Shown: positions 11,878-23,218 of the stretch, in pieces | How positions within the stretch are numbered: the first letter of the stretch is position 1 | Layout: each line of letters starts with the position of its first letter | Source: Atriophallophorus winterbourni | Lineage: Eukaryota > Platyhelminthes > Trematoda > Plagiorchiida > Microphallidae | Reading direction: 5' to 3' | Assembly (NCBI GenBank): GCA_013407085.1 | Contig: JACCGJ010010937.1 | Coordinates: forward strand, 26,042 to 90,041 | Length of the DNA: 64,000 nucleotides | Made by a program: the position numbers and the translations under genes | The notes under the pieces: generated by a model | Seen by the model: the letters and a program-made list of their open reading frames with translations, nothing else | What the model was told of the DNA's origin: nothing | Databases searched by the model: none

Positions 11878-11995
11878 CCATACCCGACAACCGGTTTTGT
11901 ACTGTTTGAACTCACCAAGTAAGGACAGTACAATCATGATCCTCGTGCGTTTGAAACAGTTCAAGAATGAAAAATCAGTTGCGCTTGTAAGCAAA
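11878..11995 (-). repeat. Relic partial R1 hammerhead monomer
   Basis: The segments CGACAACCGGTTTTGTACTG, AAGGACAGTACAATCATGAT and GTTTGAAACAGTTCAAGAAT align to the array monomer over about 115 bp. The ribozyme core is mutated (TTGGTGA instead of CTGATGA, AAAAC instead of GAAAC). Confidence 0.65.
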
Positions 11996-12089
11996 TCTTG
12001 AATAGGGATATAAATATACGATTTGGTTTCAAAAATAGGTTAACTCGTTGATTACATTATTTCTGATCGTAGTGAGTTTCAAAGTTAAC

Positions 12090-12885
12090 AGACCTCACGA
12101 AGTGCAAAATGTTTCAAATAGGTACAGATTTCCCATTCTCCTACAACCTCGGATCGCAACAACTGGGGTGTACAACAAAAGAAAAGGTCCTTGGTGTATG
12201 GATTAGTGGAAGACTTAAGAATAGCATACAATTCAATACAATGTACAACAGAGCTAGAATCATGCTAGGTATGCTTCGATGTATTTTTGGACGATTTTTC
12301 CCGTGAAACAGTCCCCATGCTCATAAATACGTACTTCAACCCAGTGATAGATTACTCAGTGCAAGCTTGGTCACCATGGCTACAAAATGACATCAAGCTG
12401 CTAGAGAGGAATTATCACAGAGAAACTAAAATGTTTGGCCGTCTCCGCAATCTACCATATCAGGATCGACTCGTGCATCTCAATTTGGATACACTGCCTC
12501 GCAGACGGGTTCGATTGGATTTAATCCTAACTTATAAAATAATGAACTGAAGGATGCACCCTCTGATACATCAATTTCGCCTCCATTCAAGCCAAGTCAC
12601 ACGTACTCACCCACTGGCATTTGATATTCCACATTCCCACCGAAACTTCCGTCGGTTCTTCTATTCGGTGTGCGTTTATTTCTTATGGAACTCCCTATCG
12701 TCAGATGTTGTACAATCATTAAGTGAAAGGATTTTCAGGAACAAACTGGATATATTTAGGCGTAGTAATTCCACCCTACACCCGTTTATGTAACACGATA
12801 TTTATCCCAACGAATATTTTTCCACCTACCGAGAAAATACATGACATTTTTCCAACTACTAGAAGTTTCGATCTCCCACATCTCA

Positions 12886-12927
<42 letters not shown>
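12090..12927 (+). mobile_element. CR1-clade LINE, 3' fragment ending in (TA)n
   Basis: Three overlapping frames (12,109-12,306, 12,287-12,550, 12,554-12,793) give a nearly continuous CR1 ORF2 C-terminus: GCTTKEKVLGVWISGRLKNS, then MLGMLRCIFGRF, NTYFNPVIDYSVQAWSPWL, RVRLDLILTYKI, WNSLSSDVVQSLSERIFRNK. Two frameshifts only make it one of the better kept CR1 tails here. It ends about 100 bp before a (TA)n tract at 12,891-12,927. The reverse transcriptase core is absent. Confidence 0.85.
12891..12927. repeat. (TA)n microsatellite
   Basis: An uninterrupted run of alternating T and A just after a CR1 3' end. It may have grown from the element's tail. Confidence 0.9.
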
Positions 12928-12928
<1 letters not shown>

Positions 12929-13980
12929 TATACGAATATCCAATGGTGTTGTTCATCTACAAGCTTTTTTATACCATAATTTCTTGAATATTGACTGAGA
13001 ATACGTTCCTGGAATAATCAATGCTTTAATGTGGTTTTTCGAGCACGAACGACTGGGGACGCTGGAACCAATCTCCATTAATGCCTCAGTCTGAGGACCC
13101 CACTTTAATTATCTTGTGGGTGAGAACAGGTTCTCTTAAAATAGGTGCTCAATATAACTTTAAAGAGTCGCCGACTACAAGGGAGTTCCAACAACTACAA
13201 CAACCACAATTGGTTGAAGTGAATCAAACTAGAAGTACATTTTATTAATATTAGTATCCAAAATATTCCTCTAAATATAACCAAGTGGTATTCAGAATGC
13301 CATCAAATACATTCTAAGCTAATGATACTATCTGATATTGAAGCTGGGATTAGAAGTGATTTGTGACACCTGCTATTCCATGCTATGTCCCCGTTTAAAA
13401 AGTGTTTCTAAATATTTCCCGGATGAAACTAAAAGATTCCATTTAAAAGCCACTAATTTCTAACTCTGGTAACAAAGGAGCACCTTATTTCGTGAGGTAA
13501 CTTTCTAGTTACTGTTGATTAGCAGACTGCAAAGTACTCAGGGTCCATTTTTAATCTCGGTATCCATATTCCAAGAAAGATGTAGTGGTATTGTATTGTG
13601 GGTGTAAAAACGTTGTTTTTCGGATAATCTAATAAACCTGATAATCTGACGAGCATTTTCTTTCAAAAAACGTAACACTTCATAGAAATGAGCATAGTGA
13701 GCAATTAAAATATTAGCCTTTCTACGCTTCCCCAGTGCACAACCCATCGCTGCCTTCTGTTACTTACATTACGATCAGTATTCGTGTAACTAGAAACGTT
13801 ATACATTGGTTATACAAGTTTGAAGATAGAAGCCACTGAAGGATAAGACTGCAAACTGCTCAATTACACTTGCCTACACACACGCGAATTGGGAATGTGA
13901 TGTAGACAAAATGTACAATTTAAGGTAATTCAAGGTTGTTAATGGTCTAAAAAGCAAAAAGTTTAACTATAACCATGGGA
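12928..13980. other. No recognised feature
   Basis: About 1 kb between two CR1 elements. I could not relate it to a gene or to any repeat in the window. Confidence 0.4.
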
Positions 13981-14372
13981 TAATAAAATTTAAGATGAAC
14001 AATTAGATTAAACAGTATTTAATTGTTTGCGAGACGAATAATTCAATAAAAATTCGGTTAATTTCGTTTTAAATTCATGCAAGCTAGTGGAGTGGGCAAC
14101 GGTTAAAGGTAAACTGTTTCAAGTAAAACAGACACTGACAGAGAAAAAATACCTTCTACAGTTCAGACGGGAATGGTCTACCACCAGCACATATTCATGG
14201 GTCCGATAATTTCTCGTATCCCTTCGCGGGAATAAATCCTGTAAGAAATGGTTCGGGGTATGGAATGTTTTGTAAGGTAAGATAATTTCTCCTCTGATTC
14301 GTCGAATGGGAAAGTCGGAAAGATTCAGTTGAGCTATCCTTTCTTTATTAGGTTTGTTTCGGATGCTGAGAA

Positions 14373-15931
14373 CTAGTTTTGTTCAGCGGTGATAGATTCG
14401 CTGCATAAGTTCAACATTCTTCTTGAGCCATGGAGACCATGCCAACACACCGTATTCCAATACGGTCTCAAATATGTTTTTATGATCCTTGGAAATATCT
14501 TCGGCGAAAATTTCCAAAATACTCGTAGGAGTAGATTGAGGACACGTGTTGCCTTTGTACAGGTAGTGTTAGTTTGACCTATGGTTTCAAACTGGAGCAT
14601 ATCCAAATTCAGAAATCTTTTTCTTCACTGCAATTTTCAAGGACATATGGATCTATATGTAGATGAACACTACTCGATTCTTCACATTCATGAGTCTGCA
14701 TTTGTTGAAGTTTAACTGCAGTTTGTTCTTCAACGACCAGCTGTGAAGCGTATCAAGATCCTTTTGGAATAGCAAACAGTTTTCTGTACTACGGAAGCAA
14801 CGCCATATCTTTATGTCGTCCGCAAATAACGAAATGTTACATCGAACAAGTTCGGTATTTCATTGACATAAACCAGAAAGAGGATCGGACCAAGGACTGA
14901 ACCTTGGGTGACCTCCGCTAGTTGCTGTGATTGGTTTTGAGAATGCACCGTCAACACGTACCTGAGTAGTCATTTAACCAATTCAACAACTTTCGGGTGA
15001 TACCAAGCATTTCAAGCTTCTGCATTAGTGGGTTATGGTTAACACGATCAAATTCTTTGGAGATATATGGGTGGCAGGCGTGTATTGCTTGTTCTTTATC
15101 TATCACTTGCGTCAATTCATCCAGCGTTATCAGTAACTTAGATAAACAGGAATAATTTAGTTCAAATCCATGCTGTTTTCTGCTGCAACTGCAACTGCTT
15201 ATTTCCGAAATGTTTCATTAGATCGTCAACAATTAGGCACTCAAGTAATTTGGAAATCAGATGTAACAGACTATCTGGTCGGCTGTTAAAACATCGAGGC
15301 GATTTCCTGCATTGTAAATAGGAGAAATTATTCCGTGTTTCCAATCTCTAGGAATCACCCTATTTTCCAGTGTTTGTTTGAACAAGCATGTGAGTGGTTT
15401 GTATAGCAAGTTCGAACATTATTTCAATATCAGCGGAATCATCTCATCAGCCCCGCTAGGCATTCCAGTTTTTAGATTGAATTATGCATGAAGGACGCGT
15501 TTCGACGTGACATTTACTTCACTTATGGCAACCGTGATTAAAATGGTTTTTATTTGGGATGTAAATCGCATGATCTCTCTGGCTGAATACTGATGAATAA
15601 AACGTGACTAACGCTTCAGCAGTTTCTGATGCAGTTGTTGTTGGTCCAGCTGACGTGTTCACGGACGCAACTCCAGGTTTCCCTTTAGCATGATCAGTAA
15701 CCATACGATAGAGGATTTTCAGGTTGAACTACATCATGCGCGATATCTCTTCATAGTAGTACAACTTGTCTTGGATGAAAATTTGTTCACTTTATTCCGC
15801 AGTAAACGGAATGTTTCCCAAGTCTCTGATGACGGGTTTTGTCGATGGTGTCGCCAAGCAACTTTTCGTACATTTAACCACCTGCGAGTACGGCTTCTTA
15901 ATTTAAATTCAAAGTTTTTTCTTGAGGACAA
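14373..15931 (-). pseudogene. CR1 ORF2 linker, RT and C-terminus, frame-broken
   Basis: Consecutive minus-strand pieces: linker (15,931-15,734, SETWETFRLLRNKVNK), pre-RT (15,704-15,519, SETAEALVTFYSSVF), RT fingers (15,344-15,162, HLISKLLECLIVDDLMKHF), palm residues near 15,050 (EFDRVNH), and C-terminal domain (14,606-14,373, FPRIIKTYLRPYW). At least four frame changes and several stops separate them. Confidence 0.75.
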
Positions 15932-16727
15932 ATTCGGAGCTCACTTCGATTGAACTTTTGAGATTAGATATTAGCCATATCCAAAACTCATGTACGTTGC
16001 TGGTTTCCGGTTGACAGTTAAACGTGTTTTTCAGAGCATCACTCAACGCCATAGTATTGATCCGCCTAACTCTTTTACGGGCATCATTTGTTCTTACAGC
16101 TTCAAACAGATAGTCAAACTGGATGACGACGTGATCACTTAGTCCCAGTGGACTTTCGTAAGCAACGTTATCAATGTCATGTTCATTGCTTGTCAGAACG
16201 AGATCTAAGAGTGAGGGTAAATCGTTTCCGCGGTATCGGGTATTACATGTAATGTGGTTATAAAGAGGAATATCGTCAAACAACTCACTGAATGCGCGCT
16301 CGAGGGAGTGTTCTGGGTAAATGGTGCTGCTCTGCAGATTCGGTAAATTGAAGTCACCCATAATCAAAAATCCACAAGTGTATCTGGAAGTAACCATGCG
16401 AATTTTATCCAGTAGGGCCAGATTGTAAGTTTCCTGTGCAGACGGTGGGCGATATACTACTCCCAAAACACAGTCTTCGCCGTTAGCTAGTCGGATTGAG
16501 CACCAGAGTGTATCCAGTAACACGATGTCTGGATCCGTAATCTCACGGCACAGAAGGTTTTGGCTATAATACAAAGCTACTCCTCCTCCTCTGGTTTCAC
16601 GGTCATGACGAATAAGTGACATCCCTGGTAATTCAAGTTCACTATTTGTTTGCTGAGTCTGCAGCCACGTTTCCGTTACGGCGATGATGTCCGGTGAACA
16701 TCTCAAAAAAAACTGCACGCAGTTCAC
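15909..16727 (-). CDS. CR1 ORF2 endonuclease domain, 272 codons
   Basis: An apurinic-like endonuclease domain. The motifs in order are PDIIAVTETWL (catalytic Glu), GVVYRPPS (Tyr block), LIMGDFNLPNL (Asp-Phe-Asn), LLDLVLTSNEHDI and PLGLSDHVVIQF (final Asp-His). The very N-terminus before MNCVQFF is missing or in another frame. The frame ends at 15,909, and ORF2 continues after a shift at 15,931. The domain would make the first-strand nick for target-primed reverse transcription. All visible catalytic residues are present, but the attached RT is broken. Confidence 0.85.
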   Translation of the reverse strand: MNCVQFFLRCSPDIIAVTETWLQTQQTNSELELPGMSLIRHDRETRGGGVALYYSQNLLCREITDPDIVLLDTLWCSIRLANGEDCVLGVVYRPPSAQETYNLALLDKIRMVTSRYTCGFLIMGDFNLPNLQSSTIYPEHSLERAFSELFDDIPLYNHITCNTRYRGNDLPSLLDLVLTSNEHDIDNVAYESPLGLSDHVVIQFDYLFEAVRTNDARKRVRRINTMALSDALKNTFNCQPETSNVHEFWIWLISNLKSSIEVSSEFVLKKKL

Positions 16728-16835
16728 CGATTTTGTTTCCGAGACATTGTGCGTCGGTGTAGATGCATTTCATAGTTGTTTTTCTTAACAAGGATGGGGT
16801 GTGGGGAAGGAGGCTAGTGGAGTGCAGAATATATG

Positions 16836-17921
16836 TTAGGCCGACGCCTCCAGAGTCGGCAACTGAAGGTTTTTTGCTTGCAGGGATGCTTGATCGTTTT
16901 GGGGTTGTACTGTTGGAACACAGTGATCTATCGTATCGGCTGAAATTGTTTCTGACACGTCAATAACTGATTTACTTGGTAGTGTTTCTATTGAACTTAG
17001 TGGTGCATCTATCTTTCCAATATGGTGTTTCGATGCACTTAGTCTAATTTCTCGCGGGATTATTCTGCGGCCATTTTCCCAACAAGTTTTGACCGTGTTC
17101 AACATATCATTACGCAAGAACGTTATTTTAAGGGGCTTAGGACCGATGCCCTTATAATTCGTAGATATCACTGAGGAATTCCGTAGTATATCACTGAGGA
17201 ATCTCCATTGTAACTGATCGTGTTTGCGCTGCACCTCTCTATCAGTTGCTTCATCAGCTTCTGGAACTCCCAAAAGGATTATACTTCGATCATCCCTCTG
17301 TTTCGTTTGGTTTTGTTGCTGGTCCTTTCGGGCCCTTTCCCACCAGGGCACATCAGCAAAGATCCTTGCAGTGGTCTCTGAACGCTCCTTACGCAGGAGA
17401 AAAGCGGATAGTAAGATATTTTCAAGATCCCTTTCAGAGTGAACCGTGATTCTAAGCAATCTTGGCTGGTTCAGATTTGAAGAAGTAGGTTTACGACTTA
17501 GTCGTATCAATGATAGTGGTTCAACTGGCTCTAAGTCCATGTTGTTGCACAACCTTTTCCATTCTTCTTTATCGTGCTTTAGCCTGTCCCCTAGTAAGGT
17601 GGCACTCGTTTCCTTTACGTTGGTGCAAATCACACTTAGTCCATGGACTGAATGTACACTCTGTGTTTGGCGCTTTCGCTGGTTGCTGGACGTTTCAACT
17701 ACCTTAGATCGAATACCAATAGTGTCCACTTTGGGAGTGTTTTGCACGATGACTTTTGGTTTTGAACCTAAAGGTTTTCGCTGATGATTCGGGTGAGCAG
17801 GTGGCTTTGGCTTCGTATCTTTTTGCGAACCAGGGATGTTTTGGGCAGACAGGCCTTTAACAGTCGCATTTGTAAAGGTGGCCTTTTGATGAAAAGGACG
17901 CTCCTCAAGACACTCCGGCAC
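16836..17921 (-). CDS. CR1 ORF1 protein, 361 codons
   Basis: This open frame lies directly upstream of the endonuclease frame on the same strand, the usual ORF1 place. Its N-terminal third is proline-, lysine- and serine-rich. The middle (about residues 150-240) has an RRM-like arrangement (LSLIRLSRKP, then LLRITVHSERDLENILLSAF and ARIFADVPWWERARK). RSIILLGVPEAD and YKGIGPKPLKITF follow. A related, more broken copy lies at 31,288-31,903. CR1 ORF1 proteins are nucleic-acid binding and accompany the element RNA. A finger-like CCNCAGVS segment just upstream of the first Met in another frame suggests the N-terminus is lost through a frameshift. Confidence 0.75.
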   Translation of the reverse strand: MPECLEERPFHQKATFTNATVKGLSAQNIPGSQKDTKPKPPAHPNHQRKPLGSKPKVIVQNTPKVDTIGIRSKVVETSSNQRKRQTQSVHSVHGLSVICTNVKETSATLLGDRLKHDKEEWKRLCNNMDLEPVEPLSLIRLSRKPTSSNLNQPRLLRITVHSERDLENILLSAFLLRKERSETTARIFADVPWWERARKDQQQNQTKQRDDRSIILLGVPEADEATDREVQRKHDQLQWRFLSDILRNSSVISTNYKGIGPKPLKITFLRNDMLNTVKTCWENGRRIIPREIRLSASKHHIGKIDAPLSSIETLPSKSVIDVSETISADTIDHCVPTVQPQNDQASLQAKNLQLPTLEASA

Positions 17922-18010
17922 AGTTGCAACAGCTGAACATTCGTGTTGAAAGATCGAAGATTTAGCGTTTATCTGACTGGTATTACCGTCAGTGGTTTCC
18001 GATGATGCTC

Positions 18011-19360
18011 AGCAGATGCTATCCACACGTTGATTGCGATAAAGAATTAAATTTGGTAAAAATAGGTTCTAATTGTATATACCTTGTGCGGGAGGGATTG
18101 TGGTGTTTGAAGAGGGTTTCCTTGACAAGCTTCATTACTGTAATTTAAAGAAGAATGCTATCTCCATCAATAACGAGAGCAACTTACTAAGTAGTAAGAC
18201 CAGGCTGCTACTCTGAACTCCCAAAAATTCGTTCGGGGAAAATCCGTTTGGTGGAATACTTGAAAACCCTTGTTACGTGAAACAAAGAAGTGGATCCTGT
18301 GGAGATTCTAACTTCGTAAAAAAACAGGATTTCCGTGTAGAGAAAATTGTAAATTCACATCAAAACTTACCATACATATTTCGAATGCGCAACGGAAACA
18401 CTATCGTCACACAAAAAGTTTAAAAATGTTTAAAAAAAAGATGAAAATTGAGCCTTCACGCAATTTATGAAAGAAAGTCGCCAGACACACCGGGATATGG
18501 TGTCTTCACCCTAGTGGAACATGCATTTAATCATGGTTTGTGAAAGTGTGGACCGATATTTTTTGGATTCGTCAGAGCTTGGAGTGTCATACACCAGTTC
18601 AAGTTTCATTTGCTATTTCATTTTTCAAGGTACACGATTAATCAATGAAAGACAATTACTGAACACGATTCTGAGAAATATCACTGAAATCGATTGTGTT
18701 TAAAACATGTCTACACAAATAACTGGATCAACTACGTCAACGCATATTTATCCAATTGACGACCAAATTGAAAAATTCTCTGTTTTGAGGGTATTTTAAA
18801 CGTGAAAGTTTGTCTAACTTTAACAAATTTTATCTGCGATCATCCTTACTTATACGTAGACCAATGATATTAAAATGAACGATTTTTATTGTAAAAAATC
18901 ATACTGTGGTTTTCATTTATTTTGGTGCAGTTTTTGAAGACAAAATGTGCTTCAAATCGTTGATGCCAACTTCTTGCACAGCAGACGTTACGATGTGCTA
19001 AGCTCACATCTTGAGAGGTCATATGAAGTAGACGTTCGCGGTCACACTTGAAACGCAAGCGCTTCTTTCTTCTATAACGTTGCAACCGTAAAAGAAGCAC
19101 ACTTTGTTTAATAAAACCAAGTAGCACTGACTCCGTGTGTGTGTGTGCGTGAAACCTGGTTTCATTGATTATCTGAACACTGCTCAAAGTGTGTATTTCT
19201 TATGCAGTCGCAATTTGTTTTTAACGTGAAACTCAAACTTACACTACCAGTCTGTCGGTAAATTTGAAACAAATGAAAATATGATTGATTGGAACAGTCA
19301 AACATTGCATGACCGATCCACACAGTGGACCTTAGTCAATCGATGGAATTATTGGAAATG
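18011..19360. other. No recognised feature
   Basis: About 1.3 kb upstream of the CR1 element. Open frames at 18,521-18,703 and 18,870-19,187 have no recognisable family. Confidence 0.4.
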
Positions 19361-19361
19361 A

Positions 19362-19440
19362 GCAGTGCTCACATCCCACAACCGGTTTTTCGCTACTTGC
19401 CGCCCTCGGATGGAGACAGTGGAATAATACGTTCTGCTTC
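19362..19440 (-). repeat. R2 hammerhead repeat fragment
   Basis: GTGCTCACATCCCACAACCG, then TTTTCGCTACTTGCCG and GGAGACAGTG, align to the ribozyme region of R2. The core itself is mutated (the CATCAG segment became CTCGGA). Confidence 0.55.
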
Positions 19441-19934
19441 TCGGTTCACAGGGAAGCTTGTACTAGGTTAAAAGTAGTCTTTTTGCATTCAAATGTAGCA
19501 GCCTAGTGCAAGATCGATGAGAGTTTGCTACTCATGGTGTGTCCGGTCCATCGGTAGACACGATATTATTGGTAAAAACAAATCGCACCGTATCCTTATT
19601 AGTTAATGCCACATAGACTCAAACGTCACAATCTTTCACTTTATGGAATAGTAGGAAGGAACATCAATCATTTTGCCGCTCTGAAATAAATTTTGTAAAA
19701 GAGGGTTATATCTTTTCGAAGTAACTAGCCAAGAGTTCGATCGCATACCCCGTTAATTAACAAATGTATACGTACATTATCATTGGTAACGTTACTAGCG
19801 AGAATCATTAGATTATTCTTCGGTTGACATCTCAATAGAAAATTCTTGCTGTGAACTATGGTCTTCAGATTTTGAGTAAGCTATATTCTTAGGTCATTTG
19901 TCATGTAGCTCTATGATAAGCTTTGAGTTCTTAA
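19441..19934. other. No recognised feature
   Basis: Spacer between an R2 fragment and a CR1 fragment, with no supported gene. Confidence 0.35.
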
Positions 19935-20112
19935 TTAAATTATACATGGAAGATTCTTGCTAAGGCTAAGCCTCATGCTATTCCTTGTGTTAAATAGCAT
20001 ATCATTTACAGCTGCCCGATCTGACACGATGTCCAAATCCCTTTGCAGTTTCTGAAAATGTGCAGCAGAACAGATCCGCAACCACATTTTTATATCATCG
20101 CCATTTGTATGT
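19935..20112 (-). mobile_element. CR1 RT palm fragment
   Basis: Minus-strand translation gives GDDIKMWLRICSAAHFQKLQ, then RDLDIVSDRAAVNDML. This is the CR1 segment from the FADD catalytic motif to the following helix, with the first residues of the motif lost. It is a small isolated remnant. Confidence 0.65.
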
Positions 20113-20540
20113 TATGTTTTGGGTAAATATTCAAAAGTGCAAAGCAATGTGATTTTAATAATGTCCTCTTCTTGTTTCTAATAACTCACTGAGCTTATTT
20201 AATGTGCCATTGCGATAACCAATTATTTAGATTCAATGAGCTTTGGTCTGAAATTTCAACGTTAGTTGAATCTATTGAGAGATGTATATTCCAGATATTA
20301 TTTCATGCTAGGGCCTTTGGCGCCGTAGTGATTTCAGGGGCCCGAGTTCGATAACAATATTATTTATTTATTAAAATCATACGTTGTCATTGTACTTTGT
20401 ATTTTTCATGTGCACAGCGGATATCAATAGTCATGGGAAAATTAAAAGCAAGCGTCTGACGACCAGTCTATTGAACGCAACCTATTCATCAGTTTTACCA
20501 CATTTGGATTATAAACCTGGACACCAACACCAACACTATA
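20113..20540. other. No firm feature
   Basis: Around 20,300-20,345 a TTGGCGCCGTAGTGATT block followed by CCCGAGTTCGATAAC faintly recalls Pol III box sequences of a tRNA-derived SINE. The spacing is too short and nothing else supports it. Confidence 0.25.
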
Positions 20541-20544
20541 GTTC

Positions 20545-20905
20545 GTGTAACGATATAACATCTTTCATATGTTCCGTGTGGCTACAATCTCGATTGGTGG
20601 TTGTGGTGGTCGATGTAGCCCATGGATGTACATCAAAAGCAGGTCAGTTTGATGCTTCAGAGCATTTTGGGTGACTACCCAGTCCTATTTGAAAGAAACA
20701 ATCTGTCCCACAACGCTCACATTGATAAGCATAGGCGTGGAGATAACGCTTAAGACTGTGCCTCTAAAGTGAGCGTTCAGGAGAACGTTCTTACCAACTC
20801 TTAGTGTCAATGCTGAGAGGTTTCAAATCTCATTTTTCACACGACTTTGTACCGCAAGTGTGGTCTGTCCAATGGTTGACTTCCAGATTTGAAATCACCA
20901 TAATG
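20545..20905 (-). mobile_element. RTE-clade LINE 3'-end relic
   Basis: Reverse-complement sequence matches the RTE 3' region at 36.3 and 47.7 kb: GACAGACCACACTTGCGGTA (conserved GRPHLRFKD part), then a frame with YQCERCGTDCFFQIGLGSH and the shared 3'UTR GATGTACATCCATGGGC with ACATCGACCACC. Only the C-terminal finger and 3'UTR are well kept. Confidence 0.7.
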
Positions 20906-21465
20906 TGGAATTACAATGAAGCGTAATTATTTATACTGCAGCCAATTTTGAACGATATATCCTAATGCTTTATGCTGATCAGCAATGTCCATTCAGAAAA
21001 ACCGGGGTCAAGTCTTCACATAAATCAAGCAAGTGTGTTGATTATCGGAAAATACAAACTGTTAAGTAATTTTGAAACGCCTACGTGAAATACCTAATGG
21101 AATGGCCTCAAACGATCGGTCGAAATTCCTTACGTAATATCGAAATGCTAAACAATTTTAAGTATTTCCGTAAATATTCATTTGGTGTATATGGTGTAAA
21201 AAATGATCGTTTTTGGTGTGCAGAAACTGCTGTCTGACAGCCTAACACAGTGTGGTTGTAGCCGATGTGAACAAAGCATATGCATGACGAGTGCTTTTAA
21301 AACAAAAATGTTTGAGTGCGGGGGAGGTGAACAATAAGACAAAAAAACAACCTGATCGTCCGTTTTCAATGCGACAGCTTAAACAGCTGCGTTTTATCGC
21401 AAACAAATACTCTGTATCCGATTTGCTTATAATCTATTGTGGGTGCTTGCATCCCCATCATTTAC
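20906..21465. other. No recognised feature
   Basis: Spacer of about 560 bp without supported genes. Confidence 0.35.
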
Positions 21466-21467
21466 AT

Positions 21468-21537
21468 GCACAAATGATTTCTGACTGTTTGCCGTCATCA
21501 GGTGAAGACAGTAAGATCAGGTTCAGTGTGTCTTGAT
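21468..21537 (-). repeat. R1/R2 hammerhead repeat fragment
   Basis: CTGACTGTTTGCCGTCATCA followed by GACAGTAAGATCAGGTTCAG matches the ribozyme 5' half. In the sense direction it keeps CTGATGA, but GAAAC and the cleavage side have diverged (GAAATCATTTG). Confidence 0.6.
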
Positions 21538-21789
21538 TACAGTTGAGAGAAAAAGTTGAAAATACGTTTGGACGTATATTCGCTTTTATAGAAACTAAAG
21601 CGTTTATTATTATGTGATCTTAGCCTCATGTGGGTTTGCGATTACTTATGAGATCTGCTAGCAATAGTCGAAGTAAACGAAATGTTTCGCAGATGAATGA
21701 AAGCATTGGTTGAACCTTACAAGGATCGTGCTATAAACGATTCGATTTGGTTTATTTAAAAGATCTACTACTCAAATAAAGCATACGAA

Positions 21790-22045
21790 ATAGTTCTATT
21801 CACAGATGATGTGCGTACTTGGACACGGATCATTACTGCTGCAGATTGTGAGAAAATACAGAGGAGTTCGGACACCGTTTAAGCTTGGGTAGTTGCGAAT
21901 GATATGTTACTCAACATAGGGAAATGTAAGATGTTTCATCTTGTTGACCAATTTGTTACATTTATCGATTTGGAACCGAAAGCTAAGCAAGTATCTTCAT
22001 GGGAAAAGACCTTGGAGTTGGGCTTGGTGAAAAGCTGAAGTATAC
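21790..22045 (+). mobile_element. CR1 RT palm fragment
   Basis: Translation gives VLFTDDVRTWTRIITAADCE, then KIQRSSDTV, a stop, and AWVVANDMLLNIGKCKMFHL. This is the CR1 FADD catalytic region (here FTDD) and the following helix and strand. Both aspartates of the motif are present in this fragment. The rest of the element is absent. Confidence 0.75.
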
Positions 22046-22850
22046 CTTTTACTGTTATGAATTAAGATTCCAGATACAGGTATTTATGATGAAAAACTTC
22101 ATTTATGTTCACGTTCATCATAGAATAATAAATATCCGTTTAATAAAAAGGATATTTAATCATGTATTGTCACGTATATCCGAGTTGAATTCTCACCGTG
22201 TGTTAATCACTGGTGCTGTCAAATCGTTTTGCAACAAATGTGTCTGAATTTCGAATAAAGGTCAGACCTTAGTAGTGGTAACAATAATTGCAGAGAGCGC
22301 ATTCAAAAAGGAACATACACACAGAATAAAACAATAGGTAACAGTCTTTATGGAAATGTGAAGTTTGTAACGTTGCTAGGGTAGTTTTGAAACGTTTCGC
22401 TTATGACACAAAACTTTCGTCAGACCCAGGGTGTTAGTTAAAAAGGAACGTAATTATACCGTACTTACTAATTGGTCGTACCACTAAACAGTCTTAAAGG
22501 TGACCAGTCACGGAGACAAAGAACGGATCAATCGGTCAAATTTAATCAGTGAAGTGCGAAGTTGGTCAATGTCAGTTGACACTGCACATTTTCAAATGGT
22601 ATTTCTGAATATGAAATGTATTTTTATCAATAGGATTTGCGCTCTGCTGGTATAAAATATCCCATTTTTGTTGTTCGAGATTATTGTGGCTTAAAGACTC
22701 TACGCATTCGGGTTTTTGTCAGCCCCATGTTTCACAACTCGCGAAATGCCATGCTAAACCGTTGTGATGAATTTGTCGACTGCCTTTGCTGCACGTTCGA
22801 CATGATAATTTCATGATTATATCAAAAAGATGTTTAATATTGTGCGTCAA
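22046..22850. other. No recognised feature
   Basis: About 800 bp with no supported gene or known repeat. Confidence 0.35.
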
Positions 22851-22852
22851 CT

Positions 22853-23218
22853 CCGCCAAGGACGGTCGCAAGCCCGTCTGAGAAAGGAGGAGGATTGTGC
22901 TTAGGGCTAGCAACCCTATCCCGTAAAACCTACATTGCTACGGAAACGATGACAACAGATCCGTGGTTCGGTCATGTCTGCAGGATGGATCCCAGTTCGC
23001 ATACGAAGGTAGCCATGCACTGGTATCCGCAAGGTAAACGAAAAAGGAGACGGCCCAAGGAAACTTGGCGCAGAACGTTGGAACGCGAACTACATGCACA
23101 AGGATTCACGGTGAAGACGGCAACGGAAGCAGCGACAGACCGGAAACATGGGTGCGTTGTCTTCGCCTCATGTGCCACCCGGCACGGAGAGGACTGACTG
23201 AATGAATGAATGAATGTC
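22853..23218 (+). mobile_element. Internally deleted RTE element with (GAAT)n tail
   Basis: A short unit of about 365 bp. The left part (22,853-22,950) has the look of an RTE 5' leader (GGGCTAGCAACCC, ATCCCGTAAAACC, GCTACGGAAACGA). From about 22,960 it continues directly as the last about 75 codons of an RTE ORF: WFGHVCRMDPSSHTKVAMHW, then PKETWRRTLERELHAQG. After the stop it ends in (GAAT)4. Leader joined to tail without the endonuclease or RT means an internal deletion derivative that would depend on a full RTE for movement. This is a different RTE family from the one at 33-36.7 kb. Confidence 0.6.

Larger units (their letters stand above)
13985..18010 (-). mobile_element. CR1-clade non-LTR retrotransposon, best kept copy
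   Basis: This element of about 4 kb has an open ORF1 (17,921-16,836), an open endonuclease (16,727-15,909), then linker and RT pieces in changed frames (15,931-15,734; 15,704-15,519; 15,344-15,162), and a C-terminal domain down to about 13,985 (14,606-14,373). Order and spacing are those of a full CR1. ORF1 and the endonuclease have no internal stops, while the RT half has several, so the element is dead but not old in its 5' half. Confidence 0.9.

Noticed and set aside
17224..17784. Several plus-strand frames opposite CR1 ORF1
   Set aside because: They are antisense shadows of the 361-codon ORF1 frame.
20300..20345. Pol III A/B box-like sequences as a SINE
   Set aside because: Box spacing is too short for a tRNA-derived promoter and no tRNA-like fold or second copy is visible.
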